DNA from: Lasiosphaeria ovina
Lineage: Eukaryota > Ascomycota > Sordariomycetes > Sordariales > Lasiosphaeriaceae
NCBI GenBank assembly: GCA_033439765.1
Contig: JAULSN010000008.1
Span: 682,001-746,000 of the forward strand
Direction of reading: 5' to 3'
DNA length: 64,000 bases
Shown here: positions 25,558-35,663 of the stretch, piece by piece
Position numbering within the stretch: position 1 is the first letter of the stretch
Layout of the letters: each line of letters opens with the position of its first letter
The notes under the pieces: generated by a model
Databases searched by the model: none
What the model was told of the DNA's origin: nothing
The model's input: only the letters and a program-made list of their open reading frames with translations
Translations under genes and position numbers: made by a program

Positions 25558-26991
25558 GAGGTGTTTGATCGGTCGAGGATGGAACATCTCGCGGTCCTGA
25601 TGCAGACCAGACGGACAGTTCGGTGTACAAAAGCGTGGGGACTGACCCACTTATGAAGAAATATGTCTCTGGCTGGGAATGACAAGGGTGGGACAGAGCT
25701 TGAGTTGGGCGGGCGTACGGGCTCAACGGAAGGACGCTCCGTCTCGCTGGATTCATCGAGGGCCATGGCGGTACAGACTCCCTAGCTCGCAGGCTGGTCT
25801 GTTGGTGCTGGCAGGGTCATATGATGGCTTTAGGCAGCTAGTTTGGCGTTTGGTGCCTTTCGCCTGTGTGCTGACCGAGAATGGGTTGGACGGATATGTT
25901 GCACACATGTGCTAGCCTGCTTCACGACCCGCGCCTCATAACCTCAACTTCCACCAGCTATCTCCCACATCCACCTACCTACCTTGCCTTACCCACCTTA
26001 CCTACCTTAGCAGCCTCCCCTCGGCTCCAATCCGCTCCCCGCGTTAAAAAGAGCCGGCTAGCAAGATGTGATGCTACATAGTTTTTATCTTGCGGCGGAC
26101 GGATGGATCTTGGAGGAAAGAAATTCCATTTACATGCCTACTTTGGCGACGGTAGTCTCGCACCCCTTTTCTCATCCCCTCCCTGTTCCGCCTGTCTCCT
26201 CCTACTCCTTCCTCCCCCGGTTTCGAACAAACCCTCTCTCTGGTGCTTTTGGGAAAGATACGAGGAGGACGTAGTTAGTGGCGAAAGAAGAAAGTGCAGT
26301 ACGTCTTGCAAGTAAAAAGGCCATGGTCCGCGACGGGGAAGATAAAAATGGCGGGATTGATAATTGATGTAATTTTTGCAGCCTTGTCCCTAGCCTGAAT
26401 GTTTGTGTGGAAGTTGATGTGTGTATGGTTGTTCATAAAATCGTGTCTCCTATTTACATGAATCACGGATTTTCTCGCCCTCCCTTTGGCCGCCTGTTTA
26501 CCTGGCCACAGCTATGAGGTAATGATAAGCAGTATAATGAGGCGAGTAATGAAGGGCCGAGGTCCAGTGCCTCGCATGTTGTGGTACTGGATAAATCATG
26601 GCTTCAGGTGCACGCCAGAAAAGAAGCCAGGATGAACGAGCAAGGAATGGATCTTGATATGGTAGATTTGCTGATAGCCACGAGGCACTGACTGACTGTA
26701 ATTACAGCCCCTGCTGCGTGAAAGGTAGATTGTCTATCTGTGTAGCACACTGCCGATTTGTTTGGGGAGGAGGAGGGTGGGTATTCCAACACTAACACCA
26801 TCATCATTATCATCATCGGGGCCAGAACAACAAAAAAAAAGACAATAAATATCCAAAATATTTTGCTAAGAGGATGGAACCATATAACCCGCCGCTTGCT
26901 TGCTTGCTTTGCTTGCTTAACCACGCTTTCACATAAACACACACACACACACACACACATAAACCATAAACCCATAGAAAGAGAGAGTCCC
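25558..26991. other. Intergenic: convergent 3' regions of UBP3 and the 869-aa gene
   Basis: No coding signal. Contains CTTG tetramers near 26895-26920 and an (AC)n run at 26937-26959 close to the stop codon of the minus-strand gene. Confidence 0.6.
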
Positions 26992-29601
26992 TCAATAGTT
27001 CCTCCGGTCCTCCGCCTCCAGCTCCCGCGCAAACGCCTCGTCAGCCTCGGTGCGCAGCCGGTCGAGATCCGCCGCCAGCGCGTCAATGTCGCGCTCCATC
27101 TGCAGGGCCGCGAGCTCTGTCGGCGAGCGGCTCTTGGGGTCTTTGCAGGCTGCAGCAAACGCCGCAGCGACGGCGTTGGCAACCGCCGCGTTGCTGCTGC
27201 TGTTACTGTTGCTGTTGCTGCTGCTGTTGCTGTTCTTCGCCTGCTGCGCCGCTTCTTGTTCTTGTTCCAGCGCCAGTGTCTCGTGCAGCGCGAGCAGCTC
27301 GGCCTCCTTGCGCGCGACCTGCGCCTCGAGCTCGCGCGCCGCCTGGTATTTCGCCTGCGACGCGCCGTGGCTGCCGACGTTGATGTCGTTGTCGTCGGCG
27401 GGCCAGGAGCCGGCAGGGCGGTGGTTTGCAGCGCTGCTGTCCCGGGGGCTTCCCATCGTCGTCGCGTTCGCCCCCCATGCCCCCGGAGGAAAGTACGGCG
27501 TGGTGCCTGTCTGCTGCTGGTTGTACGCGGGCGCCCCGTAGCCCGGCACTGGAGGGACGCCCGGGACGCCGGGCACGGACGGGACGGGGGGGATGTGCGG
27601 GAAGCCTGGCACGCGGCTCGCCTGCGGGATATTGTGGAATGGGAATGTCCCGCCCCCGGGGTTGTTGCTGCTAGTGCTGGTCTCGCCGTGGTTGTTGTTG
27701 TTGCTGCTGCTGCTGTCGCCGCCGCGGCGCTCGCCTCGCCGAAAGTCCCTTACGGCGCGCTTCACCTCGCGCTTGACGTTTCTCCTCTCCCGCTTCTCTG
27801 CGCGGCGCGCGCTCCGCTGCTCCTTCTTGAGCTGGCGCCGCTGCTTCTTCTGCTGCCGCTTCAGCGACTTCCACTCCTGCAGCATGGCCCGGACCTCTTT
27901 GCGCAGCGCCGCCTTGTCAAAGGCAATGTTGGCGGGCTCGTTGATGCCGTTTGCCTGGTTGGCGCCGGCCTTCTTGGACTCCCTGATCTGTTCCCTGACC
28001 TGCCGCACCGTCTCCTTGGTGATGGGCTGGTCGGGATTGTCCAGCCACTTCTGCAGGAACTGCTTGGTGATGGGCAGCTGCGTGTCTCGCAGGTCGTCGT
28101 AGTCGGGCAGCGAGCCCACCGTGGACGCGGAGCTAGCCGACGACACGGACGACCTGCTAGACGTGGAGCTCGACCGTGACCGGTGTTTCTCGCGATCGCG
28201 GCCTGGCCCACGCTCGCCACGCTCGTGGCGGTGGCCGTGCGACCGCCGGCGGCCACGGCCGCCACATGCATCGCCGCGATCTTCCCGCAGGTCTCGCGGC
28301 TCGTTGTCACCGCCGAACCTGGCCCCGCCGCGGCCTCCACGCCCGCCCCCGGGTCCTCCTCCAAAGGGCAAACCGCCGCGGGGACCAGCAAAGCCCGGCC
28401 CGATCCGAACGGGTCCGTGGCCTCTTCCCCACCCGAAACCGTGGCCGGGGCCGGCACCGCGAGAGGCGCCAAAGAAGCCAGGCGGCCCATCGCGCATGCC
28501 GAACTGCTGCTGCTGCTGGTGTTGCTGGTGCGGCAGCGGCTGGGGCCCGCCGAACAGGGGCGTGCCGTTGATGGAGATGCCGTTCGCGCCGGCGTGAATC
28601 CCGCCTATGCGTACGCCGCCCCTGTCGGCGACGAAGCCATTCCCGATGGAGACGCGGTCTCCGTCGATGGCGATGCCCGCGAGGCGAAACCCGCCGCTGC
28701 CGCCGCGACCGCCCGCGCGCCCTTCGCTGCCAAACGGGTTGAAGCGTCCCAGCCGGGAGCGCGACGACGGGACGACTCCACTGCCGCCATTACCCGCTGC
28801 TGCTGCTGCCGCCGCCGCCGCCGCCGCCGCCGCGGGTTGGTCGAACGACTGGTCCCAGGCGCCTGGCATGCGTAGCTGCTCGCTACTACTGTCATAGACA
28901 GCGGCAGGCGCCGCAACCGCCGCCGAGGTGTTGACGCGGATGGCGATGCGGCGGGGGCCGAAGAAGCCGTCGTTCCACTCGCGGGCCGTAGCCTCGGCGT
29001 TCTGGAGGCGCTGTGCGGCGTCGGCGGGCGAGCGGATGCGGTCGAGGTGCTGGGCGACGGCGGCGTGTCTCTGGGACGGCGGTAGGGCAGCATCGTCGCC
29101 GCTGATGCCCTCGGCGCGCAGCTTCCGGTCTATGAGCTGCTCGTTGCTCGCAGCCGAGTAGTGGGGGATGAGGTAGTTGACAAAGGTCTGCCAGTCCTGG
29201 ACGTGCACATCGTGGGCCGCGAACTGGGGCGGATAGGGCAGGGTGTCGGGCGAAGCGTCGTCCCCGACGACGAGCGAGTGCACGATCTGCGGCAGGTTGT
29301 GCAGCGGGGGAGCAGGGCGCGTGTCAAAGTAGGCCGTGGCAGACGCGACTGTGAGGTGGTCTACGTCGCTGGCAAAGTTGAACTGGTGGGACGAACGGGG
29401 GGTCAGGGGCGGCGTGTAGATGATATCGCCGTTGGTCGACGGCGTCGAGTGTGAGGTGCCATCGTCGCCGCCATGCGAGTTGTGTCTGTGGGTTGGGACT
29501 GAGATGGCTGGTGACCTCGGTCCGCCGGAATTCGAGTAGATGTCAGTCTCGGAGTAGGGCGGCGGAGGGAGGTCCTCTGGAGGTGGTAGGTGTGAGGTCA
29601 T
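26992..29601 (-). CDS. Unrecognised low-complexity protein with N-terminal PPPY motif, 869 aa
   Basis: One uninterrupted exon from ATG 29601 to TGA 26992. I do not recognise the family. What can be seen: a proline-rich start with PPPPY at residues 12-16, a classical WW-domain ligand (Rsp5/Nedd4 type); a less biased segment at about 85-235 (including HVQDWQTFVNYLIPHYS) that may fold; a 12-Ala run near 260; a Gly-rich block at about 265-400 with alternating hydrophobic pairs (IAIDGDRVSIG, VRIGGIHAG); an Arg/Ser/His-rich stretch around 430-480; a very basic Lys/Arg helix at about 575-640; a Pro/Gly segment with VPGFPHIPPVPSVPG; then a Glu/Ala/Leu coiled coil (about 745-790), an Asn/Ser run, and a final acidic coil to residue 869. 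Composition suggests a scaffold or RNP-type protein (inference only). The long single frame and consistent ATG support that it is real. Confidence 0.8.
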   Translation of the reverse strand: MTSHLPPPEDLPPPPYSETDIYSNSGGPRSPAISVPTHRHNSHGGDDGTSHSTPSTNGDIIYTPPLTPRSSHQFNFASDVDHLTVASATAYFDTRPAPPLHNLPQIVHSLVVGDDASPDTLPYPPQFAAHDVHVQDWQTFVNYLIPHYSAASNEQLIDRKLRAEGISGDDAALPPSQRHAAVAQHLDRIRSPADAAQRLQNAEATAREWNDGFFGPRRIAIRVNTSAAVAAPAAVYDSSSEQLRMPGAWDQSFDQPAAAAAAAAAAAAAGNGGSGVVPSSRSRLGRFNPFGSEGRAGGRGGSGGFRLAGIAIDGDRVSIGNGFVADRGGVRIGGIHAGANGISINGTPLFGGPQPLPHQQHQQQQQFGMRDGPPGFFGASRGAGPGHGFGWGRGHGPVRIGPGFAGPRGGLPFGGGPGGGRGGRGGARFGGDNEPRDLREDRGDACGGRGRRRSHGHRHERGERGPGRDREKHRSRSSSTSSRSSVSSASSASTVGSLPDYDDLRDTQLPITKQFLQKWLDNPDQPITKETVRQVREQIRESKKAGANQANGINEPANIAFDKAALRKEVRAMLQEWKSLKRQQKKQRRQLKKEQRSARRAEKRERRNVKREVKRAVRDFRRGERRGGDSSSSNNNNHGETSTSSNNPGGGTFPFHNIPQASRVPGFPHIPPVPSVPGVPGVPPVPGYGAPAYNQQQTGTTPYFPPGAWGANATTMGSPRDSSAANHRPAGSWPADDNDINVGSHGASQAKYQAARELEAQVARKEAELLALHETLALEQEQEAAQQAKNSNSSSNSNSNSSSNAAVANAVAAAFAAACKDPKSRSPTELAALQMERDIDALAADLDRLRTEADEAFARELEAEDRRNY

Positions 29602-30503
29602 GGCGGATGCCGTGTTCCCAGGAAACTGTTCTCCTTTGCCTGGTCTGATTGACTTCTTTCAACCAAAATCTGCACGTGGAGAATTAGTCTGAATTATCAA
29701 CAGCCTCGTCCAGCTCACGAGTAGAATTGAGTTTTATTAGGGAAGCCAAGCAGCACAAACCAGCATGAAAGTCAAACAACAGACATGAGCATGTTGTATC
29801 ATGAAATGCGAGGCGCAGTGCGAACGGACGCTGGTGGGGCGATGTGGGTTTTATTGCAAAGGAGCGGCCCCAGGGGAGCCAGAATCACACAAGTACAGTA
29901 CAATACGTACAGATGGATGTGTCACAGCCCCGCAGGCCTCGACTGAATGAGGTGACTATCTGCGGGCGACTTGGGATTCAAAGCCTCTCAACGGCAAAGC
30001 CCAAACAACAGAGCGGGGCAGCTTCCACACGGCTTCCATCCAGCTCGGGCTGTCGAAGGACGGTCAAGAAAAGCTTAAATGCCCCCTGCAGCTTGTTCAA
30101 GCGCACCCATTCGTCAGTGGACAGTTTTCGAGATTTAGCGACAATCAGGCCGCTGGGGTGCCCCTTCCCGTCGCCTTGGCCGGCATAGCCTCCCTCGCCA
30201 ACGCCTTTTGATTTGATACTGCAATGCATGTCCTACGCAAGCTAGCATGCCGCTGACGCGTCCACCATAAGGCAGAAGTCGGCCCTCCGAATGTTAACGC
30301 CGCCCACCACTGCTCCATTCCGCCGCTCTGGAACCGAGGCGGAGCATCTGAGTGGCCGAATAAGCACAGGGCCTTTCCAGAAGTCTGCCTGCAGGCCCCG
30401 CGAAGACCTGTCGTGGCTCGTGTGCCAGCCTCGCTCCGGAACATGGTTGCTTTCGCACAAACAAGGCGATGGTGCAAGTACGGCACAACCACCACCAGCC
30501 TAA
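29602..30503. other. Intergenic: promoter of the 869-aa gene and eIF2B beta 3' side
   Basis: About 0.9 kb with only short frames that lack domains. Nothing else was seen. Confidence 0.6.
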
Positions 30504-31905
30504 TTATGCTTCGCCAAGTTGCAGCGACAAAAGCATCTCTTCAGGCTTGTAGTGATCTGCTAGAATGCCAGCAAAATGGTGCAGTGTCTGCGGCCCCCTA
30601 TTAAAATGGTGTTAGTAAACAAAAACAATATCACAAACTCGCTGCCAGGGCCACTTACAAGTTGGTGAGGTAAATGTCGACGTGCTCGGGTCGAACATAG
30701 TCTGTCACCGTGTTCTCAACCTCGAGCTCGTCCACTTCGGCGCCCTCCGCATAACTCACTTCGGCCGACGAATTGCCCTTGACGCCGCCCGAGGAGAGCT
30801 CTTCGGACGGGTCCTGGGGGCAGAACTTGTACACGCCGCAGAGGACGATGACGGGTTTGGAATACGCTTCAGCAGCTTGGACGGCGATGCAAGACCCGCT
30901 GTCAACCAACAATCCCCCGTTCTGATAGACGGCTTTTGCGCTGATAACGACCTTACTGACCCTGGCCATATAGGCCGTCAAGCCATTGCTGGCGAGGTTG
31001 ACCGTATTCACCCCGGCTGCGTTGAGTTTCTTACGCAGCGCAGCGTAGGGGGCCTCGGCGCCCTGCTTCTTGTGCGGCTCGAGGCCGGCAATGAAGACGG
31101 TAAATCGCCGCTTTGACGCCGCCTTGACTAGAAACTTCTCTACCGTCTTTGACGGCCTATACACGAGCACATAGTCGCCCGGGTTGATCTGTATCTCGGC
31201 GAAGCTCGCAATCTGATCGTCGGCCTGGCTGATCTCGTCCATGATCTCCTCGATGCCGTCAATGACCTCGGAGCGCAACGCCTGTATGCTGGCCGGCTGC
31301 GCCTGAGACACCGGGGTCGAGGCGCCGGTGGGCAGGTCAGCTGGATCTGCTACTGAAAGCAGGTTGAACATAGACTTTGAGACCAACATGCTTCCTCCAG
31401 CCGTGGTCGACCGCACAAGAGGCGGCGGCCTCGGGGGAGGGCTTGAGCTCGTAGTAAGCGTCTGGATGTCTGAAGCCGACTCGCTGAGGTCGTCGGCATT
31501 CCTCTCCTCGGATGCCTCGTCACGGATGAGGCCGAGCACTCGCCGCACAATGTTACCGATGACGGGCTCATCGGGGGCAGCGTGGACGAGCCTTGACCCG
31601 GCCTTTTGCACACGGGCAAGCAGCTGGTCGACGTCGTTCCACTTAGACCTCGCAACGACCTGGAGCAGGATGTGGGCAGTCGCAATGGCGCAGTCATCCC
31701 CGTGGACCTGTCTCCGCGTCAAGAGACTATAAGGAGACACAGGTTAGGAGACTTGCGCATGGCGTGCAGCATGCTGCCGTCGAGTTATTATACGGTATGG
31801 TACTCACAAGATTAGAGCATCAATTGACGCCTCGAGAGGGTGGTTCTTGAGCGACTTCAGTAGCTTGTCCAAGCTCGGCGCGTAGCCTGCTTGTGAGGGG
31901 GCCAT
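30504..31905 (-). CDS. GCD7: Translation initiation factor eIF2B subunit beta, 419 aa
   Basis: Regulatory subunit of the eIF2B guanine-nucleotide exchange factor, which recharges eIF2 and senses eIF2-alpha phosphorylation. Three exons: 31905-31808, 31726-30659 and 30597-30504. Exon 1 gives MAPSQAGYAPSLDKLLKSLK, the usual N-terminal helix. Exon 2 holds the Rossmann-like core with VLVYRPSKTVEKFL, FTVFIAGLEPH, VNLASNGLTAYMARVSKVVI and ending DYVRPEHVDIYLTN. Exon 3 is only 94 nt and encodes LGPQTLHHFAGILADHYKPEE and LLSLQLGEA, matching the LxNxG...(A/S)xYxPED-type tail expected for eIF2B beta. A naive reading stops at a TAA inside the GTAAGT donor at 30658, so the last 31 residues are easily missed. 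A Pro/Ser-rich loop (SSSPPPRPPP) interrupts the N-terminal helical domain. Confidence 0.92.
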
Positions 31906-32632
31906 GGCTGGTCGTCTCTCGAGCCTAGGCGTCGCTACCTTTGATGTTGGTTGGGCTGCTGTTTTGTGGGAACAGACAGTGACTGACGAGTGTGATGAGA
32001 TTCAAGAGAAAAAGCGTCCGGACAGGGATGAGCTTTCCACCGGCCTTGCGAACCCGGGCGAGCTCCAGAAAGGAAATCAACCGACCAGAGGGAGCTGAGA
32101 GCTTGAACTGAAACGGACGAGGTGTTGAGCAAACAAGGTCACGTCTCTACGAGTTCGGCTTCTAAAGCTTCGAATTGAATAGGTTGGTTGGCCCAAACTT
32201 TTCTGGCTGCGCTGTGAGTCAACTGGGCCACTGAATCTTTGGGCTATTCGCCTAGGACAATAGTAACGGCAGGCTCCACTTATCCCACTCCCTAAAGCTT
32301 ATTCCAAGAGTCAGATAAGACGCGATAAGGACAATCAATTGAAAAAAACCGAAAACGGAGCGGCCTTACAATTGGCCTACAAAATTTCGCGGGAACCTCT
32401 CGACTGAAAATCTGCAGGTGGACTCGGTAAAGTCAAGGTGGGAAGGTCCAGCACACTCGGCACAAAACCGCATTCCTTGCACAATCTCACGCGACGAGAC
32501 GGGACCCTTACCACGGACAGCACATTTTTGACAGGTATCTTTCCTTCCGAGAAAAAAAATCCGAGTTACTTCCTTCCCTCGTCCGCCGACTTGCTCCTGC
32601 CACCCCGACCACCCGCCCTCCGAAAGATAAAA
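31906..32632. promoter_or_regulatory. Shared divergent promoter of eIF2B beta and NHP2
   Basis: 727 bp between two start codons pointing apart. Both genes serve protein synthesis (initiation factor, ribosome biogenesis). An A-rich patch and TTTCGCGGGAA lie near 32340-32395. Co-regulation is inference. Confidence 0.5.
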
Positions 32633-33645
32633 ATGGGGTCCAGAGACAAGGCTGTCGACGTTGTCGACGACAAGAAGCTAAAGAAGGACAAGAAGCACAA
32701 GGACAAGCTGGAAAAGTCGGACAAGGTCGACAAGAAGGAGAAGAAGCGCAGCGAGTCCGACGGCATCCGAAAGGAGAAGAAGGATAAGAAGAAAGACAAG
32801 GCCAAGCAGGACAAGCTTGCGCGCGCGCTCGACGCCCACCTTCAAGCCGACGCCGCCGCGTCTGCGGGCGTGGACGAGGAGGAGGATGACGACGTAGAGG
32901 ATGACGCCGCCCCCACACCAAACCCCGAGGACGCCGTTACCCTGACGGAGGAGCTGGTGCCGTTTGCGCTGCCGCTCGCCGACGAAAAGGCGCACAAGAA
33001 GATCCTGAAGACGATCAAGAAGGGTAAATGCCCAGACCGTTCTCGTTGCTCTGTTTCTATCTGTTTCTGGGAAGCTCCCAACATGGAAAAACTTAGTCAC
33101 CCCTTTTCCATCATTACAAGACTTGAGAACTGACACAATACTGTTTTCCCTCTCACCTTTCAGGCGCCAAGCTCAAGGCGATCCATCGCGGCGTCAAGGA
33201 GTGCGAGAAGGCCATCAAGAAGTGCCCGTTGCGGAAGGCGTCGGACAAGACGTCGGCATCCACGGCCGGGGGGGTCGTGATCATCGCCGCAGACATCTCG
33301 CCGATGGAGGTCATCATGCACTTCCCGATCCTGTGCGAGGAGCACGGCGTGCCGTACCTGTTCGTCAAGTCGCGGTCGGACCTCGGCCAGGCGGCGTGCA
33401 CGAAGCGCGCCACCAGCGTCGTCATGCTCAAGCCCGAGGGCAAGAAGGCTGCCGCCGCCGGCAAGAAGAGCGGCGACGACGCCGACGTGACCGACGGAGA
33501 CGACAAGAAGGCCAGCGCGGCAGAGTACTCCGAGGCCTTCAAAGACCTCGCCAAGCTTGCCCAGAAGCAGTGGCACGCGCAGGTCGAGCTGTGGGTCAAG
33601 GACATTCACCCGCTGCAGGTTGCCGAGCGAACCAGGTCAACTTGA
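32633..33645 (+). CDS. NHP2: H/ACA snoRNP protein NHP2 (L7Ae family) with long basic N-terminal extension, 290 aa
   Basis: RNA-binding L7Ae/NHP2 protein of H/ACA snoRNPs, which guide pseudouridylation of rRNA. Exon 1 is 32633-33023, exon 2 33164-33645, joined through a split Gly codon. The ATG is the only one in the open frame. Residues 1-75 are extremely Lys/Asp/Glu-rich, and about 76-105 are acidic (EEEDDDVEDD). The RNA-binding fold starts near ALPLADEKAHKKILKTIKKG and includes RGVKECEKAIKKC, GGVVIIAADISPMEVIMHFP, HGVPYLFVKSRSDLGQAA and ATSVVMLKP, in the order seen in NHP2. Yeast Nhp2 is about 156 residues, so the extension and a C-terminal tail nearly double it. The charged extension probably aids nucleolar retention (inference). 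Confidence 0.88.
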
Positions 33646-34649
33646 TTTTGTTTCACTCAACCAGTCGAGAAAAAAGCGATAAAGGACAAAAAAAATAAAG
33701 GAATACCCTTCCCCGGACTAACCTCTAAAATACCCCTCCGGACATCAAAAGCGAAAACGCTCCGAATTTGTGAACGCACATTCCACTGGCCTTGGTTCCT
33801 TCCCTTCAGCAGCCCAGAGGATCATGTTTGTGGGTGAGCTGTGTGCCATATACGGATGCGGATGGTTCTGGGACGGATATATTGGTGTCAATATTGAATA
33901 ACCAAAGTGTGTATTACTCCATCACACACCTTGAAATGGAACAGGCGGGGATGTGGGCATGGAGGGAAGGGGAATGGGCACTCGAAAGAAAAGAATTGTA
34001 GGGTCTGATTGGTTTTTTTTTTTTCGTTTCCACTGCCGGGTTCATGGGAGAGTTTCCATCGGTGTCTCTGTTTTTCTTTATATCTCTGTGTACGGAACGG
34101 CGTTTTTTCAACCTGGAAGGAGGGTCTCTACATATTGTCGCAGCTTTTGACGAAAGGATTATGATGCATCGTATCTTGTCCCATTGATTGAGTCAACGCA
34201 CATCCTTTTACTCCCTTCTCAAGCATAGACTCGGTGTTGCCTCTCCTGTGTTGTTGCATGGTCAACCCAGTAGTGTACCCATTAAACGGCATCACGGCAC
34301 GGAGGCAATGATCATCTGAAAAAAGTTTCGTTCCTCTGGATGCTAAAAGCTACTGATAAATTACAGGCAAGGAAAACCCCCAGAGATCAATCCACCACCC
34401 CATTGTACCCAGGGTATGTACTCTCTAACTGCGGGAGCGTCATTTTCCCATCAAGGAAGAAGTATCTTCTTCATGTTCACTCTCATCTCTTCACCCCGAA
34501 ACACCCTTACTCGGAACGGAAAGAATTGCGCGACAAGGGAGTTCCACCAGCACCGGAGCTGTTTTCTCTGCACGGTCAGCCTGCTATCTAGGCTGCTTGC
34601 TCTTTTTCCCATTCCAATCTCGAGGGGCGTCGTGTCTAGGGCAAACTTA
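33646..34649. other. Intergenic: convergent 3' regions of NHP2 and the DUF1761-like gene
   Basis: T/A-rich with homopolymer runs near 33690 and 34013-34025. No coding signal. Confidence 0.6.
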
Positions 34650-35663
34650 CTACTCAAAGGGGTTGGTGCGTGTTCCCCACCAGGTGAGGAATACGGACAG
34701 ACCAACGGTCTCGAAGAGCTTGGCCAAGACACTGACGCCTACCGTCTCAAGGGTTTGCTTCTCGACAAAGATCTGGCTAATGAACTGTTCATCTTGTGTT
34801 AGTCGACAGGATACTTGCCACTCTCGAGCGTTGAATTGCGGGTTCGTCTTGGGGTGAGACTTTCACGGAGGGGACGGTACTTACGGTGGGAGCATTGCTG
34901 GCCGCGAAGATCAGGGCACCGAGGTAGGCAGCACCCTTGTAGCTGAGGGTTCCCGTGGCATTGATGAGGGCACCAACACCGTACGACTGAAGAGCCGAGC
35001 CGACGAGGGTCGTGCCCCACGCGACAGCAGCGCCGGTAGCTTCCCGCGAGCGGGCAAACTCCTCCTTGGTGTTGGAGGTCTTGGCGCGCTGGTAGGTCTG
35101 GCCGAAGAGCGGCCCCAAAACAGCCAGCTCAGCGGTCTGGTTGAAGACGGTGCCAAGGGCAATGGCCGAGGGCTTAACGGCAGGGAGGTCTGGAAAGGGT
35201 CATTGTTAGCGCCGTGGACATGGATTATCGTTCAATTGACGATGTATCGAGATTCGTCATGGCCAATTCCTGGTCCACCTAGATGTGGCTCCGTCTTTCC
35301 TATCACCACCCAGCCCAAGACTGGTGTTTCTCGGTTTCAATAGTGGGCAGATTAGTGAGAAATGGGCCGACAAACATCCATCGGCATTCAGTATGTTCTC
35401 TGAACGGTGGAGCTGGACATTCGTCGACCAAGTAATCTCACTCTGCGCTCCTCGCCGCCAATTGCACACAGAAAACGACCAGTCTTGGGGCTGAATGCTG
35501 AAACTGGAAGCCCGGTGCGATGTGACCGAGAAGCGAGCCCGTCTTGCAGTGCGGGTGGCGTAACACGACGGCCGATCCAGCACCAGAGAGACCACCGGGC
35601 AGGCAATGAAGCGGGGGAGGAGGGCGGAGAGCGGGGAGGGCTTCACTAACAGTGCAGAGACAT
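34650..35663 (-). CDS. Small integral membrane protein, DUF1761-like, 150 aa
   Basis: Three coding exons: 35663-35651 (13 nt, MSLH plus one base), 35189-34885, and 34784-34650, separated by introns of 461 and 100 nt. The spliced protein begins MSLHYLPAVKPSAIALGTVF and has about four hydrophobic segments: around residues 12-35 (ending VLGPLFGQTY), 55-75 (TGAAVAWGTTLVGSALQSYG), 85-103 (GAAYLGALIFAASNAPT) and 128-142 (LFETVGLSVFLTWW). Length, membrane layout and the GPLFG segment fit fungal DUF1761 proteins, which have no established function. Exon 3 must start after AACAG at 34785; using the nearer ACAAG puts the frame out and hits a stop. Family name is moderate confidence; exon structure is good. 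Confidence 0.72.

Noticed and set aside
26758..28179. 473-codon plus-strand frame
   Set aside because: Antisense shadow of the 869-residue gene; Arg/Val/Leu-biased composition as expected for the opposite strand of GC-rich coding DNA.
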